Part shown: positions 12,531 to 24,198 of the stretch, in pieces
Numbering within the stretch: position 1 is the first letter of the stretch
Layout of the letters: the number at the start of each line of letters is the position of its first letter
Assembly (NCBI RefSeq): GCF_007655135.1
Contig: NC_045129.1
Span: forward strand, 39,371,122 to 39,435,121
Origin: Punica granatum
Taxonomy: Eukaryota > Streptophyta > Magnoliopsida > Myrtales > Lythraceae
DNA: 64,000 nt
Direction of reading: 5' to 3'
Position numbers and translations under genes: made by a program
The notes under the pieces: generated by a model
Told to the model about the DNA's origin: nothing
Database searches by the model: none
What the model saw: the letters and a program-made list of their open reading frames with translations, nothing else

Positions 12531-12676
12531 TTTACTATTACAAGTTTGAATTTATTGTATAAATTTTTATATGCTAATATAAATTATAAATTCAAATCAA
12601 TTATTGTTTTCAAATTTAACTTTTATAATAAATTTTCTTTATAAAATTAATGCAATGCACGTGTCCAATAAACTAG
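10449..12676. repeat. AT-rich Helitron-like repeat, interrupted by the 10561-11830 element
   Basis: Sequence at 10449-10560 (ATTATGAGCAATGCATTTAA onward) is repeated at 11886-11998 (AGTTATAATCAATACATTAA onward), so two 5'-like copies lie side by side and the first was split by the Mutator-like insertion. The second copy runs to the 3' motif TGCAATGCACGTGTCCAATA then AACTAGT (12651-12677). A GC-containing tail ending CTAG before a host T is typical of Helitrons, which insert between A and T. No RepHel protein is present, so it is non-autonomous. The class is an inference; the copy relationship is seen directly. Confidence 0.55.
10561..11830. mobile_element. Non-autonomous Mutator-like element with 10-bp target duplication
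   Basis: Inverted ends (left GGGTAAATAACACCATGTCA, right ending GGTGTTATTTACC) remain similar for about 190 bp inward, including TTTCAAATATTTTTCACTG and GGCTCTATTTTT on the left and their complements on the right. The element is bordered by the identical 10-mer ATACTATATA (10551-10560 and 11831-11840). The TIR length and 9-10 bp duplication fit Mutator-like elements. The interior is CT-rich with no transposase. Confidence 0.88.
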
Positions 12677-14830
12677 TATATATATATAGTTGTATCCCAT
12701 ATAATAAATAGGGATAGAGAAGTAAATGCCGAGATTATATAGGTTCACAAATGTAAATGTCTAAATAAGATTTATGTTTAAAATATCATTTATAAGAAAA
12801 ATATGTAAAATTCATGCGTTAAATACATTAAATTGTTAAACAAATAAAAACTATTTATTAATTATTTTTAGTCATTATTAGCAAAGAAGTATAATATATT
12901 TACTTATAATAATGGATTTATAAAAAGTTCCATAATTTTTTATCTATTCAACTTTTATGGTACTTAAATATCACGCACCTTTTTATGTATAAATAATATT
13001 TACTATAGAACTTTATATTTAATATATTTACTGGATATAGGGAAAATAACTGGATATATATATATATATATATAGATTCTCTCCTACCTACCCAACAATA
13101 TATATTTGCTCCAATCTAAAAGTAAATGTTTACTAATATAGAGCTAGAAAGGTCAATATTTAAATAAAATTTACTTCTATATCTAATTTAGATTAAATTT
13201 AATTTATAAAATGAAAGTTAGAAAAGAAATTTTTTAAAAAAAATATGCTGCAAACAAAATTAAAATTTATGGTGCATAAAATTTAGTTTAAAAATATCAT
13301 AATTAGAAAAGAAACTTACCTACATTAATTTTCTTTATTTTTTAGTGGAATTTTTTAAAAATAACCTGGTATTAATAAAATTAAAGTCTATTGGATATAA
13401 TTTTTGGATATTGTTAAAAGTCACTCTATAATTAATAGGATCAATTCAATAGGTATATTATAATATTCTTTACATAGGAAAAAGAGTTCTATAAATTGAG
13501 ATACATATCGAATCTATTAACTTCAGTTTAAAACTAAGAAAATTAAAACAAGAAATTTTACTTGAATCTATTTACTTTACTATTATATTGGATTTTTATA
13601 AAATAAAATGAATATACTATAAACAAAATTAAAATCTATAATATGTAAGCTTCTTATACCAATTTAGTATACATCATAACGTCTAATCTTTAAAGCATTT
13701 AATTTACGCTCATTCAAGGATAATAATAGTAATGGTTTTTCAAATTAATTTGCTATAAATTTGTTTATGATCAAATTAATTATTATAATTAATTGCATTT
13801 TGAGAGACACATATATATAAGTAGATTTAAAGAACGTCAAATTGCCAAAGAGATAGATCGTGATAATTTGTATTTTCTCATATTTTGTTTCCCGCGGTAG
13901 AAGTATGTATTACTTCTCATTACCTCTTTTTTTTTTTTTTTACTTTTTCTTCTCCTTTTGCTTTTACTTTGGTGTTAGGTGGGTGCGGACTGCGGAGACA
14001 GCTAAAAAGCAAGAATGAAGGCTTCTCATATTAGAGCATGTACCATCCTTCTATCAAGTAATTTCATTAGATGCAAGTAAAAATTATTATTTTATGTTAT
14101 TCTTTAAGTGTATTTATTTTTCGATAGATTCTTTCATACAATTATCTTTTAGCTAATAAGGTGGATGAAGCCTAGCTTAATATAATTTCGGTTATTTATA
14201 ATTTAAATACATTTTGACCAATCTATACTTTCAATTAATTCTTAACTTTCTTGAAATTTTGATATCCAAATAGATCGTCTATTTTTATGAAATCAGAGGA
14301 ATCATGGTTTATTTATCTTTTCTTCTATTTTATGATTATGCAATTACATTCTAGATAAGTTTTAAATATATATATATAGCTCTCCAATATATATCTCGTG
14401 GCAACATTATAATAAAGATAAATCAAGTAGTAAAATATGGATAATGTTATATAATACTTGATGTTTAATTTTCTTTAGCTAAATATATATATATATATAT
14501 ATATAATCAAATTTTTTCACGCATTTATATGAAAAGTGTAAAAATATAAATTAAATTTCAATATTTAAACCCTAAAAAATAATTTTTACTTAATTAATTT
14601 GTGCAAAGCATGGGAAACAAATAGTTTATAATAAACATAACAAACATTTATTAGTTTTAGAAGGTTCAATTGGCAGATCATATATGTAGTAGCACCTCGT
14701 GACAAGAGCCAGACTGACTCTCGAAGAAGACTGAATTATTAAAATCAATAAGTTGTGAATACCAGTTAATTCGATCTCATCGAAAGGAATTAACAAGCCA
14801 TGTATTTGTCCTTGAGGCCCAGCTCGCTTT
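12677..14830. other. AT-rich intergenic DNA with decayed repeats
   Basis: Two more sequences resembling the 5' side of the same AT-rich family start near 12680 (AGTTGTATCCCATATAATAA) and 13055-13150. Several (TA)n tracts and a T run near 13929 occur. No coding region or RNA gene was recognised. Confidence 0.45.
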
Positions 14831-14993
14831 CTTGCCAGTTGCCACCTCAAGGCCTATCGATAGCCCGATCCACGACTCACTCTGCAAACTGAAAGTCGTC
14901 TTCTACGTCCATCTTCAACTTTCTTCTTCGATCTTCGATCTTCTGCTCTGCCCTGTCTGTGCCGGCAAGCTACTGTTGGCGAATTGGGAGAGA

Positions 14994-16665
14994 ATGGACA
15001 GAGGGCAGATTCTTCTGCTGGGGCTACCGCTGTTTCTGATATTCACGGACCTCGTCAATCTATTCTCTCCTCCGCCTCCTAAACCCTCGCATCACCATCA
15101 GCCTCCCCACCACCACCACCACCATCCCCCACCGACTGAACCCGCGGGGTTCCCCACCCAGGTAATTCAGCCTCCATGATGAGTTTTTTCATCGTCTGTT
15201 TCTATGGTTTTGCGAAATTGGAAGCTTTATTTTAATTTTTTTTTATAAGAATTGGAAGCTTTATTATGATTCTGCTACTAATTTTAATGCAGAAGCCAAG
15301 CGTCGTCGGAGGGATAGGCCTTGGCAGCGTGGTCAACATTGAATTCTGTTCTTCCTGCTCCTACAGGTGCCTTGAATTTCTGTTTATTGTGCTGTTCTTT
15401 ATTGGTAGATTCGATTAGATTGGTGAGCTAGGTTAGGATGCACAGCTCGTACTGAATATTTAGAAATGGGGATCTGGAGGACATGCTCATCGCTGCGTCA
15501 TTTATGGTGATTTCTATATGATGTCTCCGTGAATGAAGTAGGCTTTTGTTAAAGCAATTACCTGTGCTACTGGTAAGTGATTGTAAAACTCTTGTACTAC
15601 AGTTCGTGGTTCTTCGTGCTGCCACTGCAGATGGATCAGTTAACGGTGTCTCCTATATATGGTAAAAAACACGAATGGGCTGTGGTGTAGGGTTTGAGAG
15701 CCCTTACCTATCTGTCGTGAGAGACATGAGCTCTGCAGTAGTGTTGTAACTTACTTAGATCGTCTTTTAACAATGGAAATCTATGTTGATGAGGTCGGTG
15801 ATGCTCTTTAGTTGATATATTCTTCTAAAAAGACTAGTTGTTTAAAATTTGTACTTATGTTTCATTGGAATGTTACAATCTGCAAAGTTTACTTGTGGAG
15901 GAAGGAAATCCACTGAGCTCAAAGTGTAAGATACTAGTTCCTACGTCGTTGTGGAGTTAGTGCAGTGACGTCTCCCCGTTTCTTCGATCCATATAGTTGT
16001 CTTGAAAACTAGCTTGTTTCATTTTTGCTGCTGATTATACAAACTATGTGCTTGCTTATGATTCCTCATTGCTGGCACAGGGGAACTGCAGTTAACATAA
16101 AGAAGATGTTAGAGACTCAGTTTCCCGGAATCGATGTTGTTCTTGCAAACTACCCCCCTCCATTCCCAAAGCGTGTGCTGTCTAAATTGGTACCTGTTGT
16201 TCAGATGGGGGTATTTGCAATAATCATGGCTGGTGATCATATCTTCCCGATGATCGGGTTTGCAGTTCCTCCACCCTGGTATTACTCTTTGCGTGCAAAC
16301 AGGTTTGGAACCATTGCCTCAACTTGGCTTCTAGGCAATGTTGTCCAGTCATTCTTGCAGAGCTCAGGGGCTTTTGAAGTTTACTGCAATGATGAGCTGG
16401 TCAGTCTCCTTCTTGATTTTAACTTGATTGCCAGACCTGTTACGTTTGGATGAATTTCGGTGTCATTGCATGTAGTCTCCTGACCTCAACAGAGTACGCA
16501 CTCATCATGTCCTGAACTTGCTTGTATTTTTTGTGTTTCTGCTCGTAGGTTTTCTCTAAATTGAAGGAGGGAAGGTTCCCTGGCGAAATCGAATTGAAAG
16601 ATCTTATTGGGAGAAAACTGGCAAGTTCAAGAGTCAAAGACGGGTTTGGGGAAATGTGGTCGTAG
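14994..16665 (+). CDS. SELT-like (selenoprotein T homologue) thioredoxin-fold protein
   Basis: Four exons join in frame: 14994-15161, 15293-15366, 16081-16399 and 16549-16665, giving 225 residues. An N-terminal hydrophobic segment (residues about 4-24) looks like a signal peptide or anchor. A Pro/His-rich linker with a run of six His follows at about 30-50. The redox motif CSSC lies at about residues 75-78 in VVNIEFCSSCSYR. Animal SELENOT has selenocysteine in place of the second Cys; plants use Cys, as here. After it come FPGIDVVLANYPPPFPKR, an internal hydrophobic stretch (VPVVQMGVFAIIMAGDH) and the conserved end SGAFEVYCNDELVFSKLKEG. The family is ER-membrane associated with thioredoxin-reductase-like activity in animals; the plant role is poorly known. 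The gene lies tail-to-tail with the PSY-like gene on the minus strand. Confidence 0.93.
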
Positions 16666-17142
16666 GTGTTTACGTGAACATTTGTGTAGTTTCGGTTCAG
16701 TCATGAAGGATCCCGCACACGGTTTTTCATTCATTTTGTCCCTCCGCTGAACTGTCTTCTATAGTGTAGAAACAAAACAAAGGTTGGATATTTCATAAAC
16801 CGTGCTTAAACTCTATAATCGTCGTACTTGGACGATTCCTTGCCTGTAACTCTTGATCTTACCTTTGTTGTACTCGGACTTCTTTTTGCCATGTTTATAA
16901 TCGTTATGGATGAATCCTGTCATCGATGGACCAATCCTCTTTTACCGAATTTTCTGTTTATGGTTTTTGGACCGTGATTCGTTATTTGTTAAATTTATCA
17001 TACCCCCACAACACATGATATCAAAACTCCTCGTTCATATACCAAAAGAAAGGGTGGATAAACGAAGGCATTTTGGGATGGTATCACTTCAATCATACGT
17101 CCGGAAAAGGAAAGGAGAAGCTGCTTGTATATAGCACCATCT

Positions 17143-17148
17143 TTTATT
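17143..17148 (-). terminator. Poly(A) signal of the PSY-like gene
   Basis: AATAAA on the minus strand lies about 40 bases after the PSY-like stop codon (17187), a suitable near-upstream polyadenylation element. Assignment is by position only. Confidence 0.4.
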
Positions 17149-17186
17149 CCGAGTTCAAATTCAATATGCAGGCAACCGGCCTTCAG

Positions 17187-18325
17187 TCAGCCTCTACAAC
17201 CACTCCTGGCGCTTGGGGTGGACTTCTTCGTGGATGGGGGGTCGTGACTGCGGTTCGCCGAGGGGTCCTTGTAATCGTCGACTCTCAGCCCCAGAAGTGA
17301 TCTTCTCCTAGTGGAAGGGGGGTCATGGCCGCGGTTGGCTGAGACGTCCTCATAATCGTGGACTGTCACTCTCAGGAGTGATCTTCCCTCCGTGGTCCGC
17401 TCCTCTTCATTTGCTGCAACAATGAAATCCAAACCCAACACTATTGCTATGTTAAAATTTTTTTTTTTTTTGGGGTGAATTATGTCAATATTATTTTCAT
17501 CAAACGAAATTATCAATTGATTAAATGAAATTTCACTATATATATGTGATGATTTCGCGTAAATCTATTTAATTTAGCTCCTCTGGATTCGAATCATAAC
17601 ACATGCAATTAGCATCTCTATTTTATTTTATAACTCTAAATTTGGAATCTTCAAATTAAAATAACTTCTCCTCGGGACAGTCTTCTTTAGTCAATAAGAA
17701 ATTAAAACCCAAACAGCCATTGCCCTCTAACCACTTCATGTTTTATTTGCTAAAAGACAAAACAAAAAAAAAAGGATCATTATAAAATAATAATTAATCC
17801 TGACAATTGATCCTCTGCCTCTCGTTACAAAATTTTACAGAGCTAAAGATCTCGAGCGATAGTCGTCTTGGAATAGTAAGTCCGTAATATATGAAGAAGA
17901 GAATGACCTCAATTAATTAAAGAGGTAGCAAGTCTGCACTTTTGAATTATAGACTCGCGTAAGTAGCAGTTCTGAGATAGCCGATTGAAATGTGTCATTG
18001 CGAATGTAATGTTTTGCATTTTGCTCGGACGACAACCATTCTATGTATATATTGATGATTGCTCGACTCCACCTTCATTCCTAATTATTTTTCCAGTTTG
18101 ACAGAGCGATCGACCGAAACATACAACAGATCGAGGCGAGAGACGGGATTTGGCCCTATAAGCTTAATAGATGTATTGTCATAAACGAAAGTGAAAGGAA
18201 GAGCACGTGATATAGGGAAACGTTTAGCTTACCTGAGAAGGGGTTGGCGTTTCGGGCAGCTGAGCAAAGAACCAGAGAAACTGTCACCATTGCCATAAGC
18301 AACCATAAGCCAACTCTAAACCCCA

Positions 18326-18326
<1 letters not shown>
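17187..18326 (-). CDS. Secreted peptide precursor with two tandem PSY motifs
   Basis: Two exons, 18326-18233 and 17413-17187, joined at CTCAG|GTAAGC and TTGCAG|CAAAT (phase 1), give a 106-residue precursor. Residues 1-24 (MGFRVGLWLLMAMVTVSLVL then CSAA) are a clear signal peptide. Two 27-residue repeats follow, with motifs DYEDVSANRGHDPPS (51-65) and DYKDPSANRSHDPPS (78-92). They match the consensus DYxDPSANxxHDP of PSY peptides, tyrosine-sulfated extracellular growth and stress signals. Asp before each Tyr suits the sulfotransferase TPST. Each motif is followed by basic residues (TRRR, TKK). The repeat is an exact 81-nt tandem unit. PSY precursors that I know carry a single motif near the C terminus. 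The start is fixed by the signal peptide. The 5' leader holds a (GA)n tract. Family assignment is strong; the mature ends, modifications and receptor are inference. Confidence 0.88.

Positions 18327-18366
<40 letters not shown>
18326..18366. repeat. (CT)n microsatellite in the PSY-like 5' leader
   Basis: About 25 bases of CT dinucleotide pass into CTAT repeats immediately upstream of the PSY-like ATG, so the leader RNA carries a GA-rich tract. GA-rich leaders are common in plants. Confidence 0.8.
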
Positions 18367-18523
18367 CTCTATCTTTGTGTGCGTGTGTGAATGTGCGTGT
18401 TCTTCTTCGTCTGTGTTTATTGTTGTTGAAATCTTTGATGGAACCCGTGAAAGAATCCGTGAGGAGACGAGACGACCCACCTGATGAGAATGTGGGGAGA
18501 CAAGGGGAAAAAAAAAAAGGAAC

Positions 18524-18539
18524 ATATTATTTATATAAA
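18524..18539 (-). promoter_or_regulatory. Probable TATA box of the PSY-like gene
   Basis: TTTATATAAATAATAT on the minus strand lies about 200 bases upstream of the PSY-like ATG. It would place the start of transcription near 18500 and leave a leader of about 170 nt containing the GA tract. Positional inference only. Confidence 0.4.
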
Positions 18540-19754
18540 CGAAAGTTTTTTTTTTTTACAAATTCGATCTTTTTTATTAGTAGGAGAGTTGACAACTGTA
18601 TTAATAAAAAGGAGAATTTGGTGGGAGTCACGTTTGTGTTGGAGGTGCGTTGGGAAGTAAAAAAAAAAAAATTCTATTTATCGAAGGGACAAACACAATC
18701 TTCTGCATCTTGACAGGTCATATGATTTCATGTATATGTGTATGGACATTGTATTTGTCAACGCTGTTCCGAATCGAAGCGTGTGTGCAAAACTCAAATT
18801 ATATCGATGCCATAAATTATAGTCATATAATAGAGCGGAATGAAAAGCGTTGGCATTAAATTTCAATGTATTTTGTAGGTATTTTTCTCTCTTAATTCAT
18901 GTAAATAGATGCCTTGTCCTGTAGAATTCTTTTGAATTTCTTTTTCCCAAAGGATGTTATACGATGACGATGACCTTTTCATTGTCTTTTTCTTTTTTCC
19001 GGGGCATTAATTAATTTATACACGCGGTTGAGTTAAGCTTTAATTAGAAGGACAAGCAAAGACATGATTCACTGTACGCTGACGACATTTTCATTACTAT
19101 TTTTTTAATAAATAAATTGATTGTTAGTTTTATTAAAGGCCTAATCAATTCTGTACTTGATTAATCAATCAATATAAAATGGCCCAATGACCGCATTGTT
19201 TCTCCAGTCCTAAGAAAGGCCCTTGAATGACCATTTTTGGTCCAATGCTCATATCATCTCCGTCAATATCATCTTCAGGTTGAAACTTAGGAACCCCCGA
19301 AACTTGACGCAGACTCTTACATGGTCATACCTTTTTAATGATATTGTTAGGAAAAAAAAATCAATAAGATCGTCATAATTAAAAACATATATAGTAATTA
19401 TTCAAATGATTAATAATTTTTCTAATTTATTATAATTTAATTGATACTTTCTCAAATCACATGATAACGAAGGATCACTGAAGAATTTTTCAAAAAATCG
19501 ACTATTTTATAATAAGTCGGCGTTTTGATGAGATTGGTCACACCAAAATTACCTGCAAGGGCTCGACTCATGATTTACAACAAAAATATACTCTTATTCT
19601 TTTATACGAACAAACGCGGAGACTAACAACATCCATTTTTGTCCCGCAAGCATCTAAATATTTAACCCAAAACCGAGAAGAGGACATTTATGTAACTCGA
19701 GAATTGATCGAGTGCTCTAAATTTTGGTAAATGGCGTGGGAATTTATCTTCTTC
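18540..19754. other. Intergenic DNA between PSY-like gene and LINE
   Basis: AT-rich sequence with short homopolymer runs (A run near 18659, T run near 18547). No coding region, RNA gene or clear repeat family was recognised. Confidence 0.4.
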
Positions 19755-19790
19755 TTTTTTTTTTTGTAGAAAAGGAGTCTAATATATGTA

Positions 19791-22700
19791 TTAATAACGA
19801 GTCGTCGGAGGCTCCCGATTACAACTAGTAAGTCGAGTGGTGACAACACCAACTACATCAGCATACAAAATATCCCGAGCCTCAGGAGGTGGGGAATCAA
19901 AATACACTACTTTGTAACAATCAAAGAAGTCGTCACGAGCAACCTTCACAACAAAATTCATGACCATATTTTCTTCACGAAAAGTGTGGTGAACCTTGAA
20001 GTCCACGAATCTCCTAAGAAGGGTCCTGCAATAAGATAAGATAGGCATGAGAAATAGATTGTCATGCAAGGATCCAGAAAGAAGATCACATATTACCTTG
20101 GCATCCAATTCTATAATGAGAAATTAAATGCCTAAATTATGAACTAGGCTAAGCCCATCCCGAAGTGTCTAACATTCAGCAAGTTGTTTGTAGTACCATG
20201 GGATCGACAGAATCCATGAACCCAGCCCCCCAAATGGTTTCTTAAGGACCCCTCCTGCGCTAGCTCTGCCTGGTGAACCCATCGGTATTTTTCGGTTGGG
20301 GGGCACCAGGAGACTGGCACATCAATCCTTTCACGAGCTCTCGTAATGCAAGTTGAAGAGAAGAACTCAAGAGAGAGCTCAAGGCAATATTGATCTAGTT
20401 TCCCATGAAGAGAAGTATGATAAAAAACAGACCTATTCCTTTGCTTCCAAAGAAGCCAAACTGCATAAGGGAAAGGGATCTTCCATGAAATATTGACGGA
20501 GTGCGACTCATAGGAGTTGCAGTTTAGTTTCATCCACTCCCCAATGGGGAGAGAGAAAGTTCCCCTTTTTGACGTAGGAATACCAAGGTCAACCCAAAAC
20601 TTTCGAGCCACCTAGCATTCCTTGAGTATATGCGATATGGTTTCCTCTTGGTCATTGCAAATGCTGCAGCTGGGCGAGATATTAAGGCCCCATGCTGATA
20701 AGTGAGTAGCAGTTGGAAGCCTATGATGGCATACCAGCCAAAGAAATGAGTGAAATCGCGGGATAGTTTGGATCTTCTAAATCCAGTGCTAGTCTTTTTT
20801 AGTATTTCCCGTGGGGAGACCACAGGCTAATGCGTAGGCCATTTTTGTGAAGAAGTGGCCTGTAGGAGAGTATTTCCAGACCAAGAAATCCTGGCCACCC
20901 TCCCCCAAGAGACTATGAGGGATGCTTCTCAAGTCATCTCCTATACCGTCAGGGAGTTCAAAAGATAGTTGTCTCAAGTCCCAAGAGTCATCCACATCGA
21001 GTATATCAGAAACTTCGAGGGCACATTCAGTGGCCCTTAGCAGACCAAGGAGACGAGTTCTGAGTGGCTAACTCCCTAACCAACAATCATTCCAAACATT
21101 GATATCTCGACCATTGCCAACCACCCATCTGCTGCCCACAGAGCATATTTGCAAAAGGGCAGATTTGATTAAAGAGTTAGCAGTACCAGCAGAGACCTGA
21201 TTGTCAATGTATTTTCTCCTAAGGATTCGAGCCCAGGGTCTATTATCTTCCAGTGCTCTCCAAGCAAAACCTCTTAAGAGGGTGAGATTACGCCCCTTTG
21301 CACGCGGGATGCCTAGAACAACCTCATCCTTGGGAAGAGTGATCTTATCCCATCTTAAAAAGTGAATTTTCTTATGGGTTTCCGCGGATCCCTAAAGAAA
21401 GTTACAACTAAGACAATCAATGGCATTACAAACAACTTGAGGGACAAGAGTGCATTGCATGATATGAGATGGAATAGATGAAAGCACTGAGTTAACAAGA
21501 ATGGCTCTGCCTGCAAAGGAAAGATGGCTAGCTTTCCAACCAGCTACTTTTTCTTTAAATTTATCAATGAGAAAGGAAAAAAGAGGAAGAGCTAGTACCA
21601 GACATATCCATGGGAAACCATAGGTATTTACCGAGATCAAGGAACTCTCGAATACCAAGGATACGAGTGGCTCTGTTTCTCATTCTCTTAGTGGTGTTAC
21701 GATAGAATAATTCTAGATTTATCAAGGCTGATTTTTTGTCCAGAGAGCTCACAAAAAAGGTCAATGGTTTGATTGATGGTTGAGCATGTAGCCGAATCAA
21801 CTACTCCAAAAAGTAAGATGTCATCGGTAAAAAAAAGTGAAAAAGAACCTCTCGCAAGACAGATACCCCTCCAATTACCTTTTTGGATTTCCTGCTTAAT
21901 AAGCATGGAGAAAAATTCCATGGCAAGAATGAAAATGTAAGGTAAGAAGGGATCCCCTTGGCGAATACCACGATAGGGGGAGAACTGCTCAAGTTGGCCG
22001 CCATTGAAAAAGAACTCTAGTTCTGGTAGAAAAGATACAAAGCATGGTCACACGAATGAAGTTATCAAGAAGCTGAAAAAGTTTAAAAATATTGTGAATG
22101 AAACTCCTCTCAAGTCTATCAAAGGCCTTTTCAAGATCCAATTTGAGAATCATAATTCCCTTCCCACCTCGCTTGTTCTTATGACTTGTGTGAGCTTCTT
22201 TGAGAAGGACAACATTGTCCGCGACACGGCAACCCGGGATAAACCTTGATTGGATAGGAGAAATGAAATCATCCAAAAAGGGGCGAAGACGCCTCACTAA
22301 AATCTTGGTAATGATCTTATAAGAGGTGTTGCATAAACTGATGGGCTGAAACTGGGAGATAATCTCCGGACAGGGACATTTAGGAATAAGAGAGATGAGG
22401 GTATAATTAGCACCTTTAGGAAGGCTTCCACCCTCAAAGATATTCCTCACAAAACCTTTAATCGAAGATCCCACAATGTCCCAGTATTTCCGAAAGAAGA
22501 TTGCATGAAGCCCATCGGGGCCAGGAGCTTTTCGAGGTTTCAAACACTTAAGAGCACCAATAATTTCCATGTCAGTGACTGGAAGGGAAAGACTGGATAG
22601 CCTCAAGCTGGAAGTTGCAAAAATCATCGAGTTGAAAATCGGAGATGGATCGAGAGGACACATGCCCCGTGGTGTAAAGCTTTTGAAGAAAGAATTAACT

Positions 22701-24009
22701 GTATGAGCAAGCTGCCTCGAATCAGTGACCCATTCACCAATGGAATTTCTCAATGAGCTAATTTTGCTACGCTTTCAATTAATGATAGTCGAAACATGGA
22801 AGAATTTTGTGTTGCGATCACCTTCCATAATCCAATCATCCCTGGATTTCATGACCCAGAGTTCTTTCTCGTCCTGCAAGATGGAGCAGTAGTGGACTCT
22901 AAGCTCTTTCTCGAGGGCAACAAGCAAATTGGACGGCCTAAAAGCAAGAGCTTTTTGGATGCCATCAAGTCTGGCTAAGATATGTTTTTTACCATGAAAA
23001 ATATTGCCAAAAACATCTTTATTCCAAGTCACGGCATTCTGAGTAAAACTGCTACTAGCAGGCATAAGAACGTGTCTCCCTTCATTCCAAGAATCAGAAA
23101 CAAAATTAGGAAAGGTCGGGTGAGACATCCACATATTTTCGAATCGGAATGGACGAGAAAGATAAAGCTGGCTTGTAGGGTTAAAATCGACTAGAATGAG
23201 GCAATGGTCACAGTGGACTCTAGGAAGGTGACTAACCTCAGCATTCGGGAAGAGAACTCTCCAGGAGGGATTAGCCACAGCTCTATCAAGCCTCTCCTGT
23301 ATGTGTCCTCCCGATTTCCTGAGGTTAGTCCAAGTAAATCGAGGCCTGGAAAAGCCCAAATCAGAAAGTGAGCAATTATTGAGCATTTCTAAAACGGAGC
23401 AATCGACTAACATTAACAGGACCACCACCCAGCTTTTCAGAATCACATAGGACCTCATTAAAATCTCCCATAACAATCCATGGATAACCACAGACACCAG
23501 CAATCAGTTCAAGATTATTTCAAAGCAGCAGTCTTTCACAGTATCTGGGGCTAGCATCTATGGAAGATAAAAGCCAAGCAGTATTAGAATTTCGTACCTC
23601 GACAAGAGCATGGATCTCCTGCTCAGTAGACCCCACTATGTCCATCAAAGCATAACCGGAGTGCCATAGGAGGAGAATACCTCCACCACGTCCAATTGCT
23701 TCAGTTGCCACATATTTGTCAAAAGGAAGAAGAGATGCGAAGTAGTCAGCTCTATCCTTTGGCAATCGGGTCTCGTGAGAATAAGGATGTCAGGACGGGG
23801 AGTGGCATAGAGAGATCTCTGACGGTGTTGAGGGCGTTGGCGTTCGACAAGCCACGACAATTCCAAAGCAAGATAGCCAAATGAAAGCGCTCCGGCGCCG
23901 AGACAATATCAGCATGATGATTAATATATTCCATACTATCAAAAGAGGGAGAGCGAGTTGCAGAAACCGCAATAGGCCTCAGTTGAGAAGCAGAAAAATC
24001 ATACACCAT
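19791..24009 (-). pseudogene. LINE ORF2 (endonuclease, reverse transcriptase, RNase H), broken
   Basis: The endonuclease begins LLWNCRGLSNANALNTVRDL (about 23880) and continues in shifted frames with GGGILLLWHSG and the later ENTRY-like segment around 23500-22775. Reverse transcriptase blocks lie at 22753-21697: KCLKPRKAPGPDGLHAIFFR, KLDLEKAFDRLE and the catalytic block as FTDD where FADD or YADD is usual. The zf-RVT region (KYSPTGHFFTKMAYAL) is at about 20995-20530. A C-terminal RNase H remnant with HHTFREENMVMNFV is at about 20108-19791. Frame changes and stops between the blocks make it non-functional. Confidence 0.88.
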
Positions 24010-24198
24010 TTGCAGGACTGCTGGCGATGGCCAAAGCGTGTACGTCCATCATCACTTCGATCCTCACAACAATCTTCAGTAGATTTCCCTGGTCCCCCAA
24101 GAACCTGTCCTGCACCTTGTTTCTCAACTAGCGATGCATCTGCCGGGCCAATTCGAATCGGTGGGCAGAAGGGTATTATGTGGTGGGTGGCTCCCCTT

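Noticed and set aside
17187..17516. Single 109-codon minus-strand frame as the PSY-like gene
   Set aside because: Its first ~34 residues come from intron sequence before a clear TTGCAG acceptor; exon 1 at 18326-18233 supplies a proper signal peptide in the right phase.
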